From Monodelphis domestica (Eukaryota; Chordata; Mammalia; Didelphimorphia; Didelphidae): a stretch of 64,000 nucleotides of DNA. The stretch covers positions 380,878,492 to 380,942,491 of the forward strand of contig NC_077228.1 of assembly GCF_027887165.1 (NCBI RefSeq). Reading direction: 5' to 3'. A model generated the notes under the pieces. That model was not told the origin of the DNA. It saw only the letters and a list, made by a program, of their open reading frames with translations, and made no database searches. Of this stretch, positions 1 to 10,513 are shown one piece after another (position 1 is the first letter of the stretch; the number at the start of each line of letters is the position of its first letter). Both the position numbers and the translations under genes were made by a program.

Positions 1-1543
1 ATCCCCTCCACCCCTGTAATCAAGCAGTTGCTTTTCATCGGTGTTTTTACTCCCACAGTTTATCCTCTGCTTGTGGATAGTGTTTTTTAGATCCCTGCAG
101 ATCGTTCAGGGACATTGCATTGACACTAATGGAGAAGTCCATTACCTTCGATTGTACCACAGTGCATCAATCTCTGTGTATAATGTTTTCCTGGTTCTGC
201 TCCTTTTGCTCTGCATCACTTCCTGGAGGTTGTTCCAGTCTCCATGGAATTCCTCCACTTTATTATTCCTTTGAGCACAATAGTATTCCATCACCAACAT
301 ATACCACAATTTGCTTAGCCATTCCCCAATTGAAGGGCATCCCCTCATTTTCCAATGTTTTTTTGGCCACCACAAAGAGTGCAGCTATGACTATTCTTGT
401 ACAAGTCTTTTTACTTATTGTCTCTTTGGGGTACAAACCCAGCCGTGTTATAGCTGGATGAAAGGGCAGACAGTCTTTTATCACCCTTTGGGCATAGTTC
501 CAAATTGCCCTCCAGAATGGTTGGATCAATTCACAATTCCACCAGCAATGAATTAGTGTCCCTACTTTGCCACATCCCCTCCAGCATTCATTACTTTCCT
601 TTGCTATCATGTTAGCCAATCTGCTAGGTGTGAGGTGATACCTCAGAGTTGTTTTGATTTGCATCTCTCTGATTATAAGAGATGTAGAGCACTTTTTCCT
701 GTGCTTATTAATAGTTTTGATTTCTTTGGCTGAGAACTGCCTGTTCATGTCCCTTGCCCATTTATCAATTGGAGAATGGCTTGATTTTTTGTACAATTGA
801 TTTAGTTCTTTGTATATTTGAGTAATTAAACCTTTGTCAGAGGTTTCTATGAAGATTATTTCCCAATTTGTTGCTCCCCTTCTGATTTTAGTTACATTGG
901 TTTTGTTTGTACAAAAACTTTTTAATTTGATGTATTCCAGATTATTTATTTTGCATTTTGTAACTCTTTCTAAGTCTTGCTTGGTTTTGAAGTCTTTCCC
1001 TTCCCAAAGGTCTGACATGTATGCTATTCTGTGTTCGCCTAATTTTCTTATAGTTTCCTTCTTTATGTTCAAGTCATTCACCCATTTTGAATTTATCTTG
1101 GTGTAGGGTGTGAGGTGTTGATCTAAACCTAATCTTTCCCACACTGTCCTCCAATTTTCCCAGCAGTTTTTATGAAATAGTGGATTTTTGTCCCAAAAGC
1201 TGGGATCTTTGGGTTTGTCATATACTGTCTTGCTGAGGTCACTTATCCCGAGTCTATTCCACTGATCCTCCTTTCTGTCTCTTAGCCAGTACCAGATTGT
1301 TTTGGTGACCGCTGCTTTATAATATAATCTGAGATCTGGGACTGCAAGGCCCAAATTCTTTGTATTTTTTTCATTATTTCCCTGGATATCCTTGATCTTT
1401 TGTTCTTCCAAATGAACTTTGTTATGGTTTTTTCTAAATCAGTAAAAAAATTTTTTGGAAGTTCCATGGGTATGGCACTAAATAGATAGATGGGTTTGGG
1501 TAGGATGGTCATTTTTATTATATTGGCTCATCCTACCCATGAG
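1..1543 (-). mobile_element. L1 LINE, 3' part, antisense
   Basis: Read on the minus strand this is the C-terminal part of L1 ORF2 followed by its 3' untranslated region, which runs off the left edge of the window. The same 3'UTR text recurs at 7640-7970 (minus) and 46208-46500 (plus), so three copies of one young L1 family can be compared inside the window. Its 5' truncation point is near 1543, where similarity to the L1 at 7387-10513 stops just after the shared 'cccatgagcagt'. No target-site duplication can be tested because the 3' end is outside the window. Confidence 0.93.
263..1512 (-). pseudogene. L1 ORF2 C-terminal fragment
   Basis: ORF2 of L1 encodes endonuclease and reverse transcriptase; only the region after the RT core is left here. 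An open stretch of 382 codons (1411 down to 263) ends at the natural ORF2 stop and carries the C-terminal cysteine motif: CWRGCG, then HCWWNC about seven residues further on. The preceding piece (1512-1282, starting [15 protein letters not shown]) is in another frame, so a frameshift lies between about 1282 and 1411, close to the run of T at 1367. The endonuclease, the RT catalytic core and ORF1 are absent, so the copy cannot move by itself. The long open reading frame suggests a fairly recent insertion. Confidence 0.9.
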
Positions 1544-2057
1544 CAGTATATTTTAAAGAGAGAACGTTCCAATTTGTTTAAGTAAACAATTTATACTTTA
1601 TACATTTTTCTTTTCACTTTAATGAAAGTTAACATTTCATCAAAGATGAATGAATTTTCTAGCTCTTGATGAAATAATTTTTTAACTTCTGCCCAAAGGG
1701 GCTTTTCTCTCAAACCTCAGCTCTTTATGGCTCAGACTGATAACTGAACTTCAGTGGAAGACATTGAATTTAGAATCATCTTACTTAAGATAAAATTCCA
1801 GCTCTATTTACTTACTTGTGAGATTTGGGGCACCAGTCTATGGATTTCAGAACCTCATTTGTAAACTGAGGGTGAAGGACTAGACAACCTGGGTGGTACA
1901 TTCTAACTCTACAGTCATGATTCTAATTCTAACTACTTTTTGAATGCTTGTTGAGTATATAAAACCACTTTCTTTCCACAATAAGAGTGAGTAGGGGAGG
2001 GGAGGAGAGATAATGAGGAAGATAATGGGGAAGAGGAAAAAAAGAAGCTAACCCTCA
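1544..2057. other. Intergenic, no gene seen
   Basis: No coding signal. Around 1810-1930 the text resembles the 3' part of an old SINE or LINE (a 'ggatttcagaacctcatttg' stretch, then 'aaggactagacaacctgg'), too worn to assign. Confidence 0.4.
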
Positions 2058-2259
2058 GGGGGCCAGCTGGGTTGCTCAGTGGATTGAGAGCCAGGCCTAG
2101 AGATGGGAGGTCCTAGGTTCAAATCTGGCCTCAGACACTTCCCAGCTGTGTGACCCTGGGCAAGTCACTTGACCCCTATTGCCTAGCCCTTACCACTCTT
2201 CTGCCTTGGAGCCAATGCATAGTATTGATTCTAAGATGGAAGGTAAGAGTTTAAAAAAG
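2058..2259 (+). repeat. Marsupial tRNA-derived CORE-SINE, type A
   Basis: Full-length copy: tRNA-like head with A box (ggctcagtggattgagag region) and B box (ggttcaaatc), the CORE segment 'ctgtgtgaccctgggcaagt', the tail 'cttaccactcttctgcc', and an A-rich end after 'ggtaagagttt'. I recognise it as the MAR1/WSINE1/SINE1-like type of marsupials; the exact family name is from memory. All other type A copies in this window share this structure. Confidence 0.9.
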
Positions 2260-3319
2260 TAGTGGTGAGGAGGAGAAGACTCTGGAGGGGGAAGAGGGGT
2301 CTCTCAGTCGGGAGAGGTGGATAAAGACTTTCTCCTGATAGTTACCCACTTTTCCTGCTGGTGACTGGAAATCTTTCCTCCCAACATTTCCCAGTTGAAG
2401 GGACTTCTGAAGAGAAACCTGAGCAGACTTTACCTCAGCTCCTATTGCCCAGGGGTGAGTCAACCTGACTTTCTCTCAGGGGGCTCAGGCTGCCAAGGTA
2501 TGAGTTCCCCCCAAACTCGAGGAGGGAGGGAAAGGGTTTAGATAGAGACAGGGATCCCTTTTCCCACTTTCAGGTTCCCAATCTTCCCTGCCCATTATTC
2601 CTTTTGTATTACCTGATTGAGTTGACATTAAAAGTTATCTGTTCCCCAAGCTGAGTGTGAGTGAACAGATCAAGGGGAGACCCTTTTGTCTCAAGTAGGG
2701 GAGGGGGGACAAGAGGGACAAGAGTGAATTGGGGAGAGCAGCTTTAGCTAAGGAGGGTAGGCAGAAGGGGGGATCTTTGAACCCCCTCTCCTCTCTCTGA
2801 GCCAACCCTAAACATCAGCTATCTCCCCTGAACCCTGCTTTGAGAAGGGGGGTTCTCCTCTTTCCCCACCCTCAATACTGAAAGTCTGAACACCCCTCAG
2901 ATACAACTTAACCCCCCATTTTTAATACAAATGTCACCCCAGATTTAAAAGAACCCCATTTATTAAAAATAACTTTAATGACTGTCACCAAATGTCATCA
3001 ACTGTCAGTTGTGAAGTTGTTATCAATTACAACTCCTGAGGCGAGCAGCCTTTGTCACTGACTCTGCCTAGCAGTTTCTACACAGGATCAAAAACATCTT
3101 GATTCCTGGTGGGGGGAGTACAAGTCAGTTACCAACTGCCACTCTGGTCAGTTACAAAACTGAAGAAGAGAGTCTATTGTAAAAGGAAGACTGTACTAGA
3201 GCTGTCAGCTTATAGGATCTAGCCATCTTGGATCCTATCTAGCTAGAAGCAAAGCATGTGGGGATAACAACCATTTTCTAACTATTAATTCCTGGCAGTT
3301 AGAGCCTAGAAAAGATCTA
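2260..3319. other. Non-coding stretch before the retroviral ORFs; possible LTR or leader
   Basis: The stretch is rich in G and A runs. It holds an ATTAAA near 2628 in 'gacattaaaagttatctg', which could be an LTR polyadenylation signal. If the retrovirus at 3320-11702 kept its 5' LTR or leader, it should be here. I could not find a convincing TG...CA boundary, a primer-binding site matching a tRNA 3' end, or similarity to the LTRs at 45228 or 45970. The call stays open. Confidence 0.3.
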
Positions 3320-3661
3320 ATGGCAAACATGTTACAACTAATACTGTGGTTTGCTGTGCTAAGAATAATTGCAATTTATTGGAGCTACTGTATCATTTAT
3401 AATACAGTGGCAGGGATGATAGACAATGTTCTGGGGACATTAACCAATATGACTATGGGATGGACACAGTTGCCAATGGATTATCTAGATGTAAATTACC
3501 TCTGGCAAATCATACCCCAAGTCTATGTTGTGTTCGTGGCAGTGACTAACATCTTAAAGAATATCAAAGCTGGTGCCAACCTGATCTTCCAAAAGAAAAC
3601 TATACATGCTTTAGTAATTGATAATAGATTAGAGGCATTGCTTGGTCAGCTCCCCTTATAA
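3320..3661 (+). CDS. Small hydrophobic ORF upstream of ERV gag, unknown
   Basis: A 113-codon open frame begins MANMLQLILW and is rich in aliphatic and aromatic residues, with at least two stretches that could span a membrane (about residues 4-33 and 62-80). I do not recognise it. It lies about 250 bp upstream of the gag frame, where a gammaretrovirus-like provirus would have matrix. It lacks the Met-Gly myristoylation start of a normal matrix protein and does not resemble one. It could be a fragment of a decayed upstream gag or env frame, an accessory frame, or chance. No second copy exists in the window for comparison, so expression or selection cannot be judged. Confidence 0.35.
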   Translation: MANMLQLILWFAVLRIIAIYWSYCIIYNTVAGMIDNVLGTLTNMTMGWTQLPMDYLDVNYLWQIIPQVYVVFVAVTNILKNIKAGANLIFQKKTIHALVIDNRLEALLGQLPL

Positions 3662-3907
3662 CTGAGATGTGCCAGGACTACATGCAGAGAAAACAAAGCA
3701 TTGGGAAGGGAACTGATGAGGAGACTGAGGACGTGATGAGATAGACTAATAAGGACACTGTAGTTACTAATACTAATCCTGGGATAGATACCATTAGGGG
3801 CAATAGGAGGAAATGACCTTGCCAATAACATACAGGCACAAAACAACAAGGTACCAATTAATACATCTGCTAACAATCTTGTAAATGCATCAAAGGCTCA
3901 AAAGATT
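3662..3907 (+). other. Gap between hydrophobic ORF and gag frame
   Basis: Translated fragments are interrupted by stops in all three frames. It probably belongs to the upstream part of gag, but nothing recognisable is left. Confidence 0.3.
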
Positions 3908-4849
3908 ATGCCTTTGCGTGATGTAGCTAAGATCACTGATAACTCTGGCATTTTACATGCAAAGGTTCATAAGTCATTCACCACCCATGACTTAGAGTCT
4001 TTACTTAAATGCATGCCTAAATTTTTATTAGAGCCTCATCTTGCAATTAAAGAACTAAAAAGAGCATTTTGCCTATATGATCCAGATTTTGAGGATGTAG
4101 AAATTCTTTTATATGAACTTTTTACACTCCAAGAACATAAAAACTTTATTGAGAAAACTAGAAAAGATTCCTCACTCATGAGCTGGCCAGAAGTTTTTGA
4201 GGATCTGGATTTTTCTAAGCCAAGACCAATGACTTATCTAAGAAAATGCCATGAGGATCTATTGCAGAGAATGAAGCAATTGTCAGAAAGATCCAATGCA
4301 TGGGGAAAATTTGACAGATTATCCCAAGAAAAAAATGAACACCCAAGCACATTTATTGATAGCCTTATTGAAAAAACTGAGGGATTGTTAGGTTTTAACC
4401 CTGATTTAAAAGAATCAAAGGCACAATTGAGGAGACAATTTCTCAAGGGCTGTGATAAGCACTTGAGGGATTTCTTCAGGATCTATTACCCTAAGTTTGA
4501 CATCATCTCACTTAATGAACTTAGAGACATTGACATCTATCTTCATGATAACAAAGTAGATCAAGAAAAAGAAAAGGACGATCTAAAGAAAAAGCTCCAA
4601 GAGACCTCTGAAATATTAAGGCAGAAAGAATTAGAGGAGGTTAAGAACCTGGCTACAATTAAGACATTTAACAGACAAACCACACAGTATAGACAGACAC
4701 CCCACAGTCAACAGAGGATGCAAAGAGATACCAGGACTTGCTTTTTGTATTCTCATCAAGGACATATAGTAAGAAACTGCCCAATGAAACATCGCTATGA
4801 ACAGGGCCAAAATAAGAGAGATGGGAAAGGTCAAAATGCATATTATTAG
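3908..4849 (+). pseudogene. Endogenous retroviral gag (capsid to nucleocapsid)
   Basis: Gag forms the virus core; this 313-codon frame covers the capsid C-terminal half and nucleocapsid. Residues 139-215 show the gammaretrovirus-like capsid homology pattern (NEHPSTFIDSLIEKTEGLL, then an acidic stretch and a basic LRRQFLKGC). A charged coiled-coil-like region rich in E and K follows at about 218-248, then one CCHC zinc-knuckle-like motif at 278-291. That knuckle has Tyr281 (codon TAT, 4748-4750) at its second Cys position, so zinc binding would be impaired. The frame ends with TAG at 4847. The N-terminal matrix region is missing or unrecognisable. Class I identity is inferred from the single knuckle, the capsid pattern and the pol downstream. 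Confidence 0.8.
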
Positions 4850-6035
4850 GGAAAAGTATATAACAAAAACTATGGGAGACAAGACTCTAATAGCAAGCAG
4901 TGTTGCTCTCACTGAAGACTTAGAGAACAGGAGACCCCAGATTTGAAATCCATGGAAGCAGCAATAGCTTCTGGAGCAAAACTCTGTTATTCAGAAGTGA
5001 TAGCATGGAATAATAATTATACTGCATGATGCCAGACTCTAGCATTATCTAGTAAAAAAGAGACTAATGGGAGAGGTACCCCAGGGAGGAAACATGAGGT
5101 CATTAAGTATAAAGTGCAAAAAAGGAAATGGTAGAAAGGAAAGAGAAAACTTTAAAATTTTAGTGGTGGAGAAACAGATAATTGGGCAAGATGCCGAGGG
5201 AAGCAACTTAAGTACAAAACAGAAATATATAATTGAGATGGAGAGAGAAATTGCACAGATAATAGCAGACATGAAACATGACATTTATGGTTCACAATAC
5301 ATGGGCACACAAAACTGCATGGAGAAAAGCAAGGAACAGGTTAGAACCTTTTTGGAATTGTTTAGCTTGCAGAATGGATCTAGGCAGTGGAAAATCAAAG
5401 GGGGCTAACAAATCTTTAAAATAACAATTTAAGTATCCACACCATTCTGACAGGATAGCCAAATGAGACATTGTTGTAAGAGACTTTGGAGCTGATACAT
5501 TCATACATATAGGAGGGGGGAAGAGAAATGAGGTAAAAACTAACTTAAATCCCAAAGCCAAAGACTTTTACCCACGAAATATTATAACACTCAAAGATAC
5601 CAGTTCTGGGGATGGGTTTAGCGCAGATCAATACCAAAATTCCAATAACTGTCTATTCCCTGAACCAGAGATTTCAAAACAATCTAAGGGAGTGGGAACA
5701 GAAGAGTCTTTGATAGTGAAACCTCATCCAAGCAGTTTTTAAACTGAAATTAACACAATCACAAACCTTTCTTCTGAACAAACTGTTAGCTCACAGACAG
5801 TAGTGGTCCAAAATGATACAGAGCTAGTTAATAATTGTGCATTGAATGAGGGTGGAATAACTAAAGAGGGGATGGTAGATTGCATTATAACATCTACAAA
5901 ACCTGAAACATCTACTAATTATACAAGTGCATTACAAACCCTGGGGCAAGAAAGTAAAGATGATAATAGGAAACCTGTGCATGCAAACAACACAATAGCT
6001 AGTTTACAATATGAGGCAGAGATACAGGAACCATA
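4850..6035 (+). pseudogene. ERV gag-pro junction, broken coding remnants
   Basis: Short open pieces at 5067-5408 and 5803-6078 are separated by stops. The second (starting MVQNDTELVNNC) is polar and acidic and runs into the protease region, so it may be a pro N-terminal or linker segment. Nothing else is recognised; the length between the end of gag and protease (about 1.2 kb) is greater than in a typical gammaretrovirus, where pro follows gag directly. Confidence 0.45.
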
Positions 6036-6300
6036 TGTATGTCAAAGTGGGAGATCAAAATTACAAGACTCTTATTGATACAGGGGCAGCCAGATCTTAT
6101 TAAAATCATTCCAGGGGACACCATGATAGAGGATATGGTTTCAGTGGCAGGTGCTACGGGACAGATAGAACGAATCCCACAATTAAAATCTAAGATGGTA
6201 ATGTTAGGTCCACTGTCCATTTACCATACATTCCTTCTAATACCAGGGTGTCCAGACAAACTTTAAGAATGTGATTTTCTTTGTGAAATTGGGGCAACTT
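6036..6300 (+). pseudogene. ERV aspartic protease remnant
   Basis: Retroviral protease cleaves Gag-Pol. The active-site triplet D-T-G, preceded by T-L-I and followed by A-A-R-S, is encoded at 6077-6085 (gat aca ggg). A TAA at 6101-6103 stops this frame five codons after the triplet. The following part continues in another frame as VAGATGQIERIPQ and then LGPLSIYHTFLLIPGCPD, which matches the flap and C-terminal hydrophobic segment of a class I protease. At least one frameshift therefore breaks the enzyme. Confidence 0.7.
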
Positions 6301-7386
6301 TACAATGTGAGCAATAAGGGAACATATATCTCCATTTACCAAAACAATCCCTGAAACATTATACTCTGTTATTTTTGGGACAGCTTGATGAGACTGCTGA
6401 TCAGCAGCAGGCTATTGCATCTCTTTATGACATTCCTACAGACATTCCACAGGGTGTATGGGCAGCACAAAAAATGACATGGGGATGATTAAATTGGTAT
6501 AACCAGTAAAGATAGAGATCAAAGATTGTATACCTCCCAAGATCCCTCAGTATAAGCTCAGCAAAGAAGCTGAAGAAGGCATAACACTCATTATCTGGAA
6601 CAGGGCATTGAGACACACAGTGTCAGAATATAATAGCCCAATACTAGCTATTAAAAAGAGCAAACCAAATTCTGAAGGTACAGTAAACTGGCAATTTGTG
6701 CAGGATCTCAGAGCAATCAATAATATAATCAAGAAAACCCATACCATCACATCATCTCCCAATGACATATTTTTGAGATTCCTAGCAACGCATTATGGTA
6801 TGCTGTAATTGACTTAAGCAATGCATATTTTATGGTTCCTCTCCATCCTGATAACCAAAATATACTTGCATTCTCATGGAAGAAAATCAGCTCTGCTGGT
6901 TTAGTGCAGGGCTGTTGTGAGAGTGCATCGATTTTCTGCCAGCTGTTGAAAAGAGACCTAGAAAATATAAAATTAAAACTCAGCAAACTAGTGAATTATG
7001 CAGATGATCTGCTTCTGGCATCCCCAAGGCAAAAACATGCCTAAAAGACTCAAAGAGGCTGCTAATCAAGTTGTACAAAAGAGGACATAAGGTCTCAAAA
7101 ACAAAGTTGCAACAGGTTCTCCCAAAAGTCGAGTACCTAGGTTTTATACTGGAAAAGGGCACCAGGAAAATATCCAGTAAGAGAATAGTGGATATACAGA
7201 AACTAGGTATTCCATGTACAAAGAAACAACTTAGGGCATTCCTGGGTACTACTGGGTTCTCATGTCATCATCTCTCAGAATATTCACAGATTTCCAAGTG
7301 TCTCACAGATCTGACAAAAGATAAGGTTGAGAATTCATTGAAGCTCACAAAAGAACATCTATATGCTCTGTTCACTTTTTAAAAAC
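6301..7386 (+). pseudogene. ERV reverse transcriptase, first part
   Basis: RT copies viral RNA into DNA. The fingers are recognisable at 6530-6790 (KIPQYKLSKEAEEG, then SPILAIKK and VQDLRAIN). The palm follows in a second frame (VIDLSNAYFMVPLHPDNQ, about 6807-6860), with the catalytic box Y-A-D-D at 6997-7008 within NYADDLLLASP. A stop follows at 7041. The thumb continues at 7071-7382 in another frame (LPKVEYLGFIL, LRAFLGTTGF). The segment normally between the hydrophobic 'FSW' and the 'QG' motif is shortened and scrambled. Several frameshifts and stops show long decay. The frame ends where the L1 inserted, within or just after CTGTTCACTTTTTAAAA. Confidence 0.85.
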
Positions 7387-7967
7387 ATTTTTTGAGGGTA
7401 TTCCAACATTTTATTTTTATTTATTTTAATTTTAATTTTTTCCCATTTGAATTAATTTATTAGTCAATTTAGAACATTATTCCTTGGTTACAATAATCAC
7501 ATTATTTCCCTCTCTCCTCTCCACCCACTCTTCCTGCAACCAATGAGCAATTTCATTGAGTGTTACTTGTGTCCTTGATCAGAACCTATTTCCATGTTGT
7601 TGTTTACACTAGGATGTTCATTTAGAGTCTACATCCCTAACCATATCCCTTCGACCCATGTATTCAAGCAGTTGTTTTTCTTCGGTGTTTTTATTCCCAC
7701 TGTGTTTCCTCTGGATGTGGATAGTGGTTTTCCTCGTAGGTTCCTCCAAGTTGTTCAGGGTCATTGCATTGCCACTAATGGAGAAGTCCATTACATTTGA
7801 TTGTACCATGTTGTATCAGTCTCTGTATACAGTGTTTTCCTGGTTCTGCTCCTCTCACTCTGCATCAATTCCTGGAGGTTGTTCTAGTCCCCATGGAATT
7901 CCTCCACTTTATTATTCCTTTGAGCACAATAGTATTCCATCACCAACATATACCACAATTTGTTCAG

Positions 7968-10445
7968 TCATTTCCCAATTGAAGGGCATCCCCTCATTTT
8001 CCAATTTTTTGCCACCACAAAGAGCACAGCTATGAATATTTTTGTACATGTCTTTTTCCTTATTATCTCTTTGGGGTACAAACCCAGCAGTGCTATGGCT
8101 GGATCAAAGGGCAGACAGTCTTTTATTGCCCTTTGGGCATAGTTCCAAATTGCCCTCCAGAATGGTTGGATCAATTCACAACTCCACCAACAATGAATTA
8201 ATGTCCCAACTTTGCCACATCCCCTCCAGCATTCATTACTTTTCATTGTTATCATGTTAGCCAATCTGCTATGTGTGAGGTGATACCTCAGAGTTGTTTT
8301 GATTTGCATCTCTCTGATTATAAGAGATTTAGAACACTTTTTCATGTGCTTATTAATAGTTTTTATTTCTTTAACTGAAAATTGCCTATTCATGTCCCTT
8401 GCCCATTTATCATTTGGAGAATGGCTTGATTTTTTGTACTATTGATTTAGCCCTTTATAAATTTGAGTAATTAGACCTTTGTCAGAGGTTTTTGTTAAGA
8501 AAATTGTGTTCCAATTTGTTGCTTCCCTTTGAATTTTGGATGCATTACTTTTGTTTGTACAAAACCTTTTTAATTTGATGTAATATAATTATTGATTTCA
8601 CATTATGTGATTTTTTTTCTAGCTCTTGCTTGGTTTTAGTCTTTCCTTTCCCAAAGATCTGACAAGTATATTATTCTGTGTTCTCCTAATTTGCTTATAA
8701 TTTCCTTCTTTATATTCAGGTCATTGACACATTCTGAGTTTATCTTGGTGTAGGGTGTGAGATGTTGATCCAAACCTAACCACTCCCATACCATCTTTCA
8801 ATTTTCCCAGCAGTTTTTATCAAATAGTGGGTTTTGGTTCCAAAAAGATGGGATCTTTGGGTTGATCATAGACTGTTGCTGAGGTCATTTACCCCAAGCC
8901 TATTCCACTGATCCTCCTTTCTGTTTCTTAGCCAGTATCAAATTGCTTTGATGACCACTGCTTTATTGCATAGTTTGAGATCTGGTACTGCAAGTCCCCC
9001 TTCCTTTGCATTTTTTTTCATCATTTCCCTGGATATCCTTGATCTTTTGTTCTTCCAAATAGACTTTGTTATGTTTTTTTCTAATTCAGTAAAAAAGATT
9101 TTTGGTAGTTGAATGGGTATGGCACTAAACAAGTAAATTAATTTGGGTAGGATTGTCATTTTTATTATGTTAGCTCGTCCCACCCATGAGCAGTCAATGT
9201 ATTTCCAAATGTTTAGATGTAGTTTTAATTGTGTGGAGAGTGTTTTGTAGTTGTGTTCATATAGTTCCTGTGTTTGTCTTGGCAGATAGATTACCAAGTA
9301 TTTTATGTTGTCTAGGGTGATTTTTAATGAAATTTCTCTTCCTAATTCTTGCTGTTGAAATGGGTTGGAGATATATAGAAATGCTGATGACTTATGCGGG
9401 TTTATTTTGTATCTTGCAACTTTGCTAAAATTGTTGATTGTTTTGACTAGCTTTTTGGTTGATTCTCTAAGATTCTTTAAATAAACCATCATATCATTCA
9501 CAAAGAGTGATAGCTTGGTCTCCTCATTGCCTATTTTAATGCCTTCAATTTCTTTTTCTTCTCTAATTGCTACTGCTAGTGTTTCTAGTACAATGTTAAA
9601 TAATAGAGGTGATCATGGGCATCCTTGTTTCACTCCTGATCTTATTGGGAAGACTTCTAGTTTATCCCCATTGCAGATGATGTTTGCTGATGGTTTTAGA
9701 TATATGCTGTTTATTGAGTTTAGGAAAGGCCCTTCTATTCCTAGACTTTTTAGTGTTTTCAATAGGAATGGGTATTGTATTTTGTCAAAGGCTTTTTCTG
9801 CATCTATTGAGATAATCATGTGATTTTCGTCAGTTTACTTGTTAATACGGTCAATTATGTGGATGGTTTTTCCTAATATTGAACCCTCCTTGCATTCCTG
9901 GTATAGTGAATAACCTGGTCATAGTGAATAACCCTTGTGATTACTTGCTGTCGTCTTTTTGCTAGTATTCTATTTAAGATTTTTGCATCTATATTCATTA
10001 GGGAGATTGATCTATAGTTTTCTTTCTCTGTTTTTGACCTGCCTGGTTTTGGGATAAGTACCATGTCTATGTTGAAAAATGAATTTGGTAGAACTCCCTC
10101 TTTGCTTATTCTGTCAAATAGTTTGTATTATATTGGGATCCGTTGTTCTTTGAATGTTTGATAGAATTTATTTGTGAATCCATCTGGTCCTGGGGATTTT
10201 TTCTTAGGGAGTTCTTTGATGGCTTGTTCAATTTCTTTTCCTGATATAGGGTTGTTTAGGTAATTTATATCTTCCTCTGTTAGTCTAGAAATTTATATTT
10301 TTGTAAGTGTTCGTCAATATCACCTAGATTGCCATATTTGTTGCCATATAATGTGGCACAGTAATTTTTAATGATTGCCTTAATTTCCTCTTCATTACAG
10401 GTGAGGTCTCCCTTTTCATCTTGGAAACTGTCAATTTGTTTTTTT
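7968..10445 (-). pseudogene. L1 ORF2 (reverse transcriptase to C terminus), broken
   Basis: Read 10445 down to 7968. Recognisable pieces are [20 protein letters not shown] (10064-9873), [16 protein letters not shown] and SGVKQGCP (9819-9613), then the RT active-site region at 9504-9493 and the segment to [11 protein letters not shown] (to 8938). The C-terminal cysteine region CWRGCGKVGTLIHCWWSC lies at 8393-7968. In-frame TGA follows SGVKQGCP. The catalytic box that should read F-A-D-D is F-V-N-D, losing one of the two metal-binding aspartates. Further frameshifts occur between 8938 and 8393. The copy cannot be active. Confidence 0.9.
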
Positions 10446-10453
10446 CTTTCTTT

Positions 10454-10512
10454 TTTTTAATTAGACTGACTAGTACTTTGTCTTTTTAATTAGACTGACT
10501 AGTGCTTTGTTT
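10454..10512. repeat. 29-bp tandem duplication at the L1 5' junction
   Basis: Two consecutive copies of a unit beginning 'tttttaattagactgactag' (10454-10482 and 10483-10511) differ mainly at one base (agtActttg / agtGctttg). The unit is L1 ORF2 sequence at the truncation point, so it probably arose at or soon after integration. Confidence 0.8.
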
Positions 10513-10513
10513 T

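Larger units (their letters stand above)
7387..10513 (-). mobile_element. L1 LINE, 5'-truncated, antisense, inserted in ERV pol
   Basis: On the minus strand it carries the middle and end of ORF2 and the 3'UTR, ending in an AT-rich tail near 7387-7440. Flanks show an imperfect target-site duplication: CTGTTCACTTTTTAAAAAC at 7368-7386 and CTGTCCACTTTAAAAC at 10514-10529. The retroviral frame resumes directly on the far side. This is a clear L1-mediated insertion that happened after the ERV was fixed. The 5' end of the element is near 10450-10512, inside a 29-bp tandem duplication. ORF1 and the endonuclease domain are absent. Confidence 0.93.

Noticed and set aside
2058..2259. tRNA gene in the SINE head (A and B boxes)
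   Set aside because: The A and B boxes belong to a tRNA-derived SINE repeated many times here; no cloverleaf with an acceptor stem can be drawn. The same holds for the other SINE copies.
9515..9823. 102-codon plus-strand frame
   Set aside because: It is the antisense shadow of L1 ORF2 reverse transcriptase on the minus strand.
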